DNA of 59,662 bases from Tubiluchus corallicola (lineage: Eukaryota; Priapulida; Priapulimorpha; Priapulimorphida; Tubiluchidae): positions 1-59,662 of the forward strand of contig JAQGDQ010001143.1 of assembly GCA_030141605.1 (NCBI GenBank), written 5' to 3'. Under the pieces are notes generated by a model that saw only the letters and a list, made by a program, of their open reading frames with translations, was not told the DNA's origin and searched no databases. The position numbers and the translations under genes were made by a program. Positions 54,477 to 59,662 of the stretch are shown one piece after another. How positions within the stretch are numbered: the stretch's first letter is position 1; each line of letters begins with the position of its first letter.

Positions 54477-57011
54477 TGAGAGAGAGAGAGGGAGGGAGAG
54501 GGAGAGAGGGAGCATTTTGTGCTCAGTTTGGTTATCATCACTTGTCCTACATGTAAAATGGCTGCTTATAAACCCTGTTCTTTTTCAAAGTTTTTTATCT
54601 ACGAAATTCCTTACCAAAGAATTGTTTTCCAGTTAGCTACAGCCTCACCCACTTCAAGATTTTGCCGTGTCACTGATGTGCTTTTTGCACTAAACTGTAC
54701 GTTATACACTAAAAACAACATTGTTGTTGGCATCCTTCTGTCTTGGAAGACAATGGAGTGTGCGTCAAGAGAGTCAGTTATTGATCACATTGATGAAGCT
54801 TCAGCGTCGACTGTGGCTGAGCAGTCTGATCCTTGGATGTCTCCAGGGCGCACGCCTGGGCAAGGTGTATGGAGATCCTGAGTTGCCCAGACAATAGGAA
54901 GCCCCCCTCTCTTCCTCCCTGGTGTAGTCCAAAGAAAGCGGAGCGATACGTTTATCACCAGGTTGACCGCAGGAGCTGCCGGAGTCAGTGAGCATGCTGC
55001 ACTGGTCCGCCTTCATGGCTTCACTCCTGATTTGGAAGATTTACTCCTCTACACATGGCCATTGGGTCACTTGACCTCCTCCGCCCTCTAGCCGTTGGCT
55101 GCTTGTGCAGCTCCTCCGCCTAGTGTCGAGATACAGTGTGAGCATCCCGCAAGCCTACAGCACCTGGTATTCCTAGGCGGTCACCCATCTAAGTACTAAC
55201 CAGGCTCTACGTTGCTTAACTTCGGTGATCAGACGAGAACCGGTGTTTTCAACGTGATTTGGCCGTAGTCAACGTAAAAACAACATTATGGTACTAGGAA
55301 AAAATGAATTTAAAAAATGTAATTGTCTATTTTATATATTGGTAAAAAATCTTGGTATTTTAGGTCGTTTGAAGGCATAAGTGTGGGTTTTATCACCGTC
55401 AAAGCATGGCAGTTGGAGGCACCAGAGTGCGCCTCGACCGGTAGATCGATTGACGTCAGACCAGATGACTCGTTAGATGAACAAGTGAGTTAAACTTTAA
55501 TGAAATTGTAGCTGCTGTAAAATTTCTCAGTCGTGATCCAAATTAACATGAGCCTGTACGATAATCAGATCACGTAAATGAACATGTAGGGCTAAAAGTG
55601 CTTTCACCACTTTCATTTCATTTACTAGCGGGAACAACCTGTTTTATAGCTATCTAATCTTTGTTACTGTCTGTTGTTTGCATGACATAGTAACACAATA
55701 AGTTACACATTAGTTACACATTAGAAATTATTAGTTACATATGCATTATCGTAATATATTTGCTCCTGCTACCATCCAGAAATGTTTAATTTTTTCCTGA
55801 ATTCTCATTCGCTTATTATTATTTGCATATCACACTTGTATCTCGGCTTGCCGGACCTCGCTTTTATGGACATCGGGAGAATCAGACAAAATCTGGGCCG
55901 TTAAAAGGTCTCACATGCTATGGATGCAGTCCGTTGTTTCGCGAGCTGACCGCTAGTCGGGGGTGGGGGTGTCACTTTGTTTACATCATTACGTGTGTGC
56001 AACCGTGCGTTGTGTAATGACGTGTGTAGTTTGTATGTCAGAAAAAATATAGAGTCAACTATGCAGAGTTATTTGAGTCAATTGCCAACAGTTTTTATAT
56101 ACTTTTGCGTAGGAGTGGCCAGTACTTAGGCGTTTTTGAGACAATTGATTCTCCATTACTGTGAGTAACACATGACGCCTAGTGTATTAGCTTAGTATCG
56201 GCAAATTCAGACCGATGTCTGCCCGCTTTTGTCCGACAAACCGAGATATGAGTGTATTATCATTGTTATTGTTATTGCTATTGTTATTCTTGTTGTTTTT
56301 ATTATTATTAGTACTAGTAGTATTAGTATTCTTGTTGTTATTATTATTAGTAGTAGTAATAGTAGTATTAGTATTAGTATTAGTATTAGTATTAGTATTA
56401 GTATTAGTATTAGTATTAGTATTAGTATTAGTATTAGTATTAGTATTAGTATTAGTATTAGTATTAGTATTAGTATTAGTATTAGTATTAGTATTAGTAT
56501 TAGTATTAGTATTAGTATTAGTATTAGTATTGTTATTGTTATTGTTATTATTATTTTGAATTAAATTATATTTGCATGATTATTTTTTCAAATGAAAGTG
56601 AGCACATTAAAGTCAAATTAATAATCTCAATCTATTAATCCAGGTTTTGTTGCTTGTTATTGAATAAACTAAACTAAAGTATTTACTGCTTGTATTTCCT
56701 TTGTCATTCTCTACATCTGCTATTGGAATTCATTGAACAATAAAGGATTTTTCCCTTGAATTTCCGAACTTCTCAGCTTAAATCTGATTTATTTCCAGGT
56801 AAAAGAAAGAACAGCGAAGGGAATGGGACAGTCTTCGACGTTGCAGCATTGTCTGACGGAACCTCTTCATACCTCCATTACTACGAAATCGTTTAGGTAT
56901 GAGTCATGAGAATAACTTACGCTGATTTGTATTTAATTTAATTTTGTAAGGTTTTGCTTTTCAACCTATTGAAGTGGGTTCAATCAATCAATCAATCAAT
57001 CAACCAATCAA

Positions 57012-57054
<43 letters not shown>

Positions 57055-59619
57055 GTCAGTCAATCAATCAATCAATCAATTTATTTCACTCCAGCATTAC
57101 ATATACAATACATCAACATACAATATTATTGAAACAAAAAGAAACAGTATAGGTAAAAAACGTTGATGAAGTCAAATTAACCAAATAAAAGAGTTGCTGT
57201 ATGACACCTTGAAAGCTTGGCTTGTTAAGGTGGCACAAATGAGTGAATGAAAGAATGGTTAGGGTTAGTAGACATGATGGAATGGGAAAAATAGTAAGAT
57301 TAGGGATAGGAAGAAGGAAGGGAGGGGAGGATGAGTGAATGAAAGAATGGTTAGGGTTAGTAGACATGATGGAATGGAAAAAATAGTAAGATTAGGGATA
57401 GGAAGAAGGAAGGGAGGAGAGGATGAGTGAATGAAAGAATGGTTAGGGTTAGTAGACATGATGGAATGGAAAAAATAGTAAGATTAGGGATAGGAAGAAG
57501 GAAGGGAGGGGAGGATGAGTGAATGAAAGAATGGTTAGGGTTAGTAGACATGATGGAATGGAAAAAATAGTAAGATTAGGGATAGGAAGAAGGAAGGGAG
57601 GGGAGAATGAGTGAATGAAAGAATGGTTAGGATCAGTAGACATGATGGAATGGAAAAAACTGTAAGATTAGGGATAGGAAGAAGGAAGGGAGGGAAGGAT
57701 GAGTGAATGAAAGAATGGTTAGGGTTAGTAGACATGATGGAATGGAAAAAATAGTAAGATTAGGGATAGGAAGAAGGAAGGGAGGGGAGGATGAGTGAAT
57801 GAAAGAATGGTTAGGGTTAGTAGACATGATGGAATGGAAAAAATAGTAAGATTAGGGATAGGAAGAAGGAAAAGAGGAGAAGATGAGTGAATGAAAGAAT
57901 GGTTAGGGTTAGTAGACATGATGGAATGGAAAAAAATAGTAAGATTAGGGATAGGAAGAAGGAAGGGAGGGGAGGATGAGTGAATGAAAGAATGGTTAGG
58001 GTTAGTAGACATGATGGAATGGAAAAAATGGTAAGATTAGGGATAGGAAGAAGGAAAAGAGGAGAAGAAACAAGTTGAATATTAAAGTCCATAGCTGAAG
58101 TAAGTAAACTACATAGTGATGTTTAAAGAACAAGGAAACACTTCATAAATAGAGCTTGAACCGGCGAATGATGTATGAAACTTGTAAATTTAAACTCCCA
58201 CGATGACCGTTGGGCGCAGCCATTTTAATGGTAAGTCATTTGAAACAAGTTTAGAGATAACATTGTGTAAAGTTTGATCAAATAATCAGAGCATTCGTAC
58301 TGCACAAGTCACTAACTAAATAAAATTTAAAAGTACTGTATCTTGTCAATAAGATTAAAAATACGTTTTCGGTTAGTGAGTGGTGCACCCTGCAGGTGAG
58401 TCAGCGACATTTTGCCAATTCGTGAAAGAATTTTAAATAATTAATAATTTTCTTTTATAGTTACATAAGTCTTTCAAACAGGTAAACAAAATGTTAAGCA
58501 ACATAACTTTGCATGGAAAATTTTTTGGATCACAATTTAACATTTCCATTTCTTCCTCTGATTTACGTTTGCGTAAGTGACGTCACGTAATGGCGCCGTC
58601 GGAACAGTATTGTGGGAGATTTAAAATCAAGACAAACAAAAAATCAATTTATAGCAAACTGTTCACCAGCTAAGCAAAAGTTTTAATTATTTCTGTTGTC
58701 AGTAAGTCAGCAAGATCAATGTGTTTTTTGGTGAACCAGTGGTGCATGCTGGGATGGCGATGCAGTGCTGTTTTACCAGGTGGCGTGAATATTTTGAATC
58801 ATTAAAAATTTTCTTTTCCAATTACATAAGTCTTTCAAACATTCAGGCCCAACGCTAAGTCATATAACTTTCCACAGGAAGTTCTCTGGGATCTACTTCA
58901 AAATTTCCTTTTGTGCCACTTTTACTTAAAGCGCCTTTTCTACTCTGAAAGCGGTGTAAAAGGTTTCACATTTTGCAGCCTGTTATTTAGCTACAGCTAA
59001 GGTATAAAGATAGCCCGTTCAGCGGTGGGTGTAGTAGGCATATTTAGAATTCACGAGAGGACCACGGCGTCCCGCAACGGGTGTTTTCCCGGACCCAACT
59101 CGCGATTTTTTCGAAATTTTGACCAAACAGCCTGCGGAAAAAACATTATAGTGGCGCCTGGTGGGACTCTCGAGAGGAGATATATAGCTCTTTAGAAAGA
59201 GGAAGAACAGGGCTACACGATGATGTGAGCTATATTTTAGGACACGTTCACCGAGAGGAGTACTGATGAGTTAATTAGATGTCCTATTTTTGGCAATTTT
59301 CGCTTGGAAGACTGCTGACGCAAAGCCATTGTTCTGACGTCATCCATTATACTCTGTCTATAATCTTATAGCTTTAATTCAGTAAAAGCTGCTGCTGCTG
59401 GCTTTGCGTTAGGTAAGTAAACAAACACTAGGTAGGATGTTCGCGTATTTTTCATTATACGTGTATTTATAAGCAAAATTTTTTGCGGGGCGTTTGCTAG
59501 TTAGAATATTAATTTATTTGTAATTTTTGCAGGTTTCCATCAGGTTTAGGTGCAGAAGTCAATGTTTATGAACAGATGGCTGAGACGTCTCTGTGCTTTA
59601 TTATTCCTCAAAAAATATT
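41735..59619 (+). CDS. INPP4: Inositol polyphosphate 4-phosphatase, PH and C2 exons, 3' partial
   Basis: The family removes the 4-phosphate from phosphatidylinositol 3,4-bisphosphate to give PI(3)P and limits PI3K/Akt signalling. Ten exons join in phase to 1136 bases (about 378 residues): 41735-41852, 43775-43839, 47071-47149, 48316-48522, 51296-51459, 52608-52724, 54132-54211, 55364-55484, 56799-56896, 59533-59619. Residues 1-155 form a PH domain (FDKEGILTIKEK, ERWCRLRGNLFFSF, SERDSWMEALHMASYECMK). Residues 157-320 form the C2 domain (EFSLACSEL-like EMCLSCDNLK, RPPNSIVKVSMITPPELYW, NPVFLTAVSF, IRLSVYDVRERMTGT). The last exon, RFPSGLGAEVNVYEQMAETS, matches human YRFPTTDGN...EQMAES. The catalytic CX5R motif lies beyond the window. 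A vs B paralogue cannot be assigned. The start ATG follows an in-frame TAG at 41723. Confidence 0.93.
42005..42812. repeat. 32-bp minisatellite, about 25 copies
   Basis: The unit is ggttgtgtgtggattgtcac then gactgtgttccc, with att/act and ccc variants, in INPP4 intron 1, 150 bases after the exon 1 donor. It contains no stop in any + frame, giving three overlapping Cys-rich open frames. Confidence 0.96.
42885..43490 (+). repeat. Dispersed element, inverted partner of 58170-58985
   Basis: Shares atggcgccattacgtgacgt, cacttacgcaaacgtaaatc, ttggcaaaatgtcgctgact and other blocks as reverse complement with 58170-58640. The left edge (cctaaagtaggtttcagaaa) also resembles 5970-6005. Probably a large MITE; ends not certain. 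Confidence 0.75.
43775..43839 (+). CDS. INPP4: INPP4 exon 2: PH strands
   Basis: Encodes YVERWCRLRGNLFFSFRSKD then Q, the classic PH beta3-beta4 pattern (RW..L.gn.L.yf). Donor CAG|GTAACA. Confidence 0.92.
43930..44500 (-). mobile_element. CR1/L2-like LINE 3' end with stem-loop (copy c)
   Basis: On the minus strand, ggggtgg (44054-44048 region) pairs with ccacccc (44020-44014), with an inner gacc-tcct-ggtc. It ends gaataaaacctttgaattga with a (gaatt)n tail. The A/C-rich part to 44500 is probably its 3' UTR. Confidence 0.65.
44638..44805. repeat. 84-bp tandem duplication
   Basis: Two copies of a unit with ccaacggcatgttttgtacg, ggcaagtgggagaccc and acaatgcccgg...ctatttaggatg, about 88% identical by eye. 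Confidence 0.9.
44860..45135 (+). repeat. Intron segment duplicated from the exon 3 acceptor region, copy 1
   Basis: Matches 45140-45190 followed by 46863-47066 (ccttgttgagcaa, ttctagtagagaaccactca, ctcagttactaacat, ttgtgcatttttgttag). It lacks the final acceptor-exon junction. Confidence 0.8.
45190..46862 (+). mobile_element. CR1/L2-like LINE 3' end expanded by an internal satellite
   Basis: After one frameshift, 45215-45310 reads RLWNNINE then KNSLSINNFKRNLKSEIFF, the typical end of CR1/L2-like ORF2 proteins. The 107-bp array is inside the 3' UTR. Near the 3' end, ggggtgctc (46686-46694) pairs with gagtacccc (46716-46724), then comes an (aata)n tail. It interrupts the duplicated intron segment. 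Confidence 0.75.
45409..46683. repeat. 107-bp minisatellite, about 12 copies
   Basis: The unit runs cagtccacattcattacttc...ctgctcttttctactacact, pyrimidine-rich on the + strand. Variants (ctcagtcc/ctcaatcc; tctttc/tccttc) recur in blocks. Confidence 0.95.
47071..47149 (+). CDS. INPP4: INPP4 exon 3: PH domain
   Basis: Encodes PHSTYVLENFTVELDHVDQM then PGSFVL. The acceptor used is cagag|CCG, because only this one keeps the frame. A duplicate of the upstream intron lies at 44860-45125. Confidence 0.85.
47640..48310 (+). mobile_element. CR1/L2-like LINE, ORF2 C-terminus and 3' UTR
   Basis: 47680-48047 encodes NKIFKLIYHVRYDHPTN, LKVKEIYDMYFLHFMYHNSL, LPPTFQSYFSPVSNQHDHYT and AIKIWSSIPREMKTLNLYQF then KKASKNYLL. 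This is a well preserved end of a non-LTR reverse transcriptase. The 3' UTR has a ggaggagga/tcctcctc stem (48161-48196). It ends just before the INPP4 exon 4 acceptor. Confidence 0.85.
48316..48522 (+). CDS. INPP4: INPP4 exon 4: PH C-terminal helix and linker
   Basis: Encodes FEGDSNVVRLAAPTESERDS, WMEALHMASYECMKCQLVSL and a Gln/Lys/Glu-rich linker. DSWM holds the invariant PH Trp. The last 13 bases plus the donor GTACGT are the seed of the 103-bp array that follows. Confidence 0.93.
48510..50045 (+). repeat. 103-bp minisatellite carrying the exon 4 splice donor, about 15 copies
   Basis: The unit starts tgtgatagcagtg|gtacgtt, identical to the last 13 coding bases of INPP4 exon 4 and its donor. 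It then runs ttatattgttttactttctt...cagcaataagttttcttaa. Each copy keeps gtacgt, gtatgt or gtgcgt after the exonic bases. The first copy is the real junction. Confidence 0.95.
50070..50640. other. INPP4 intron 4, nothing recognised
   Basis: Unique intronic sequence between the array and the next repeat block. Confidence 0.5.
50655..51170 (+). repeat. Composite repeat, copy 2 of 21896-22255
   Basis: Same order as copy 1: the gttgtagtattgtgatcttt block, then (gat)n/(aat)n/(caa)n runs, then the SINE body agtcggcttttggtcaacaa...ccctaaatacc. Here it stops before the tRNA-like head. Confidence 0.85.
51296..51459 (+). CDS. INPP4: INPP4 exon 5: C2 strand 1-3
   Basis: Encodes ESDYVMEPLFEMCLSCDNLK, CSSDGRPPNSIVKVSMITPP and ELYWRRHGQTEVIE. 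It parallels human ILEFSLACSEL...KPNSFVAVSVTTPP...TEIIE. Confidence 0.95.
51790..52299. mobile_element. Probable hAT-like MITE
   Basis: Ends cagggatgagaatttt and gtcattctcatcccta are inverted repeats. Flanks gtatcatg/taatcatg are an imperfect 8-bp duplication. 51908-52095 recurs at 55940-56150. Confidence 0.7.
52608..52724 (+). CDS. INPP4: INPP4 exon 6: C2 middle
   Basis: Encodes NSSNPVFLTAVSFPRTSGVS then LYSRIRLSVYDVRERMTGT; the NP.F and lsVYDV.dr motifs are C2 landmarks. Confidence 0.95.
53155..53621 (-). mobile_element. hAT MITE, 467 bp, perfect target duplication
   Basis: Ends caggggtgtgcaaattg and cttgcatacccctg, with the exact 8-bp duplication tactaagt at 53147-53154 and 53622-53629. 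The inner sequence carries many cgggcc/ggcccg motifs. Related copies are 26864-27333 and the truncated 37005-37246. Confidence 0.92.
53630..54022 (-). repeat. Flank shared with 26444-26855
   Basis: Reverse complement of the segment that accompanies the hAT copy at 26864. It ends near tcagaagaatcacacgg. No coding is visible. Confidence 0.8.
54132..54211 (+). CDS. INPP4: INPP4 exon 7: C2
   Basis: Encodes MTLLGETIITVSGLVKAEEH then KLRLSL, matching human MYLLGSGTFIVKDLL. Phase 0 in, phase 2 out. Confidence 0.93.
54413..54515. repeat. GA microsatellite
   Basis: (ga)n with ggga interruptions. Confidence 0.97.
54723..55274 (-). mobile_element. 5S-rRNA-derived SINE, copy 2
   Basis: Reverse-strand copy of the same element as 20784-21329, about 85-90% identical by eye over the full length. 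The 5S head is near 55150-55270 and the (aac)n tail near 54723. A 13-bp target duplication, taaaaacaacatt, is at 54710-54722 and 55275-55287. It lies in the INPP4 intron between exons 7 and 8. Confidence 0.92.
55364..55484 (+). CDS. INPP4: INPP4 exon 8: end of C2
   Basis: Encodes SFEGISVGFITVKAWQLEAP then ECASTGRSIDVRPDDSLDEQ, matching human VGNITVIGWQMEE and TRSVD. Confidence 0.93.
55935..56150 (+). repeat. Partial copy of the 51790 element
   Basis: Shares agctgaccgctagt, gtcactttgtttacatca, gagttatttgagtcaattgc, tttttatatacttttgc and tttttgagacaatt in the same order and orientation. Confidence 0.8.
56262..56560. repeat. ATTAGT hexanucleotide microsatellite
   Basis: The (attagt)n core at about 56358-56530 is flanked by att/gtt runs. 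The hexamer is the same as a block of the 16586-17546 array. L/V and I/S open frames are artefacts. Confidence 0.97.
56799..56896 (+). CDS. INPP4: INPP4 exon 9
   Basis: Encodes VKERTAKGMGQSSTLQHCLT then EPLHTSITTKSF. It is a less conserved linker; the phase fits both neighbours. Confidence 0.85.
56980..57082. repeat. CAAT tetranucleotide microsatellite
   Basis: (caat)n with caac and cagt variants, probably the tail of an adjoining retroposon (cf. tttatttcactccagcatta). Confidence 0.95.
57240..58070. repeat. 92-bp minisatellite, 9 copies, with TTAGGG-like motif
   Basis: The unit starts gagtgaatgaaagaatggtt then agggttagtagacatgatgg and is purine-rich. Each unit has ggttagggttag. Overlapping 64-codon minus-strand frames come from the period. 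Confidence 0.95.
58170..58985 (-). repeat. Dispersed element with internal dimer
   Basis: 58170-58640 pairs with 42885-43490. 58780-58915 is a diverged second copy of the inner block 58430-58560 (attacataagtctttcaaac, catataactttc). The element looks like two related monomers in tandem. Confidence 0.7.
59005..59215 (+). repeat. Dispersed repeat, copy 2 (see 6690)
   Basis: From agatagcccgttcagcgg to ctctttagaaagagg, the same orientation as 6690-6892. Confidence 0.75.
59533..59619 (+). CDS. INPP4: INPP4 exon 10 (last in window)
   Basis: Encodes FPSGLGAEVNVYEQMAETSL then CFIIPQKI. It matches the human YRFPT...EQMAES.LS.HVP segment. Donor TT|GTAAGA; later exons lie outside. Confidence 0.93.
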
Positions 59620-59662
59620 GTAAGAACGTTTACCTTATTATGTGTGGCGTGCAGTATTGTAA

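Noticed and set aside
57113-58092. Series of 64-codon minus-strand ORFs
   Set aside because: Overlapping artefacts of the 92-bp array.

Overview
The window is nuclear DNA of an animal, most likely a marine or other invertebrate. All recognisable genes have GT-AG introns of about 0.2-7.5 kb. Base composition is AT-rich, and introns are packed with satellites, SINEs, LINE 3' ends and small inverted-repeat DNA transposons. The phylum cannot be fixed from the sequence. No bacterial operon, CRISPR array or intact virus is present.

Layout. (1) 2.04-18.44 kb, + strand: a trypsin/chymotrypsin-fold secreted serine protease or protease homologue. It has a TATA box, a signal peptide, the IVGG activation site and the AAHC histidine exon. 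A complete nine-exon model closes in phase at 275 codons but carries one in-frame TAG, and no GDSGGP serine motif is visible. (2) 11.05-12.28 kb, + strand: an uninterrupted 411-codon gene for a single-pass membrane protein of unknown family, nested in a large intron of the protease. (3) 20.48-37.75 kb, - strand: a complete 12-exon gene for kynurenine/alpha-aminoadipate aminotransferase (AADAT, KAT II), 416 residues, with all expected PLP-site residues. (4) 41.74-59.62 kb, + strand: the first ten coding exons of an inositol polyphosphate 4-phosphatase (INPP4A/B type). These cover an N-terminal PH domain and the C2 domain. The gene runs off the right edge before the catalytic CX5R domain.

The protease and AADAT converge on a 46-bp minisatellite at 19.03-20.43 kb. 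AADAT and INPP4 are divergent, separated by about 4 kb of transposons and a 48-bp minisatellite. The genes do not form an obvious pathway: one is an extracellular protease-like protein, one a kynurenine/lysine catabolism enzyme, and one a phosphoinositide phosphatase.

The most unusual material is repetitive. A 103-bp minisatellite in INPP4 has amplified the end of a PH exon together with its 5' splice site, giving about 15 tandem donor-like sites. The intron just upstream of another INPP4 exon is tandemly duplicated, and the second copy is split by a LINE. Three LINE 3' ends share a stem-loop with compensatory base changes, and one of them seeds a 1-kb hexanucleotide mosaic. Two 5S-rRNA-derived SINEs have clean target duplications. 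Five TA-flanked inverted-repeat elements share a CAGT...CCTCG-like terminus. Several hAT elements have exact 8-bp target duplications, one of them apparently moved with about 0.4 kb of flanking DNA.
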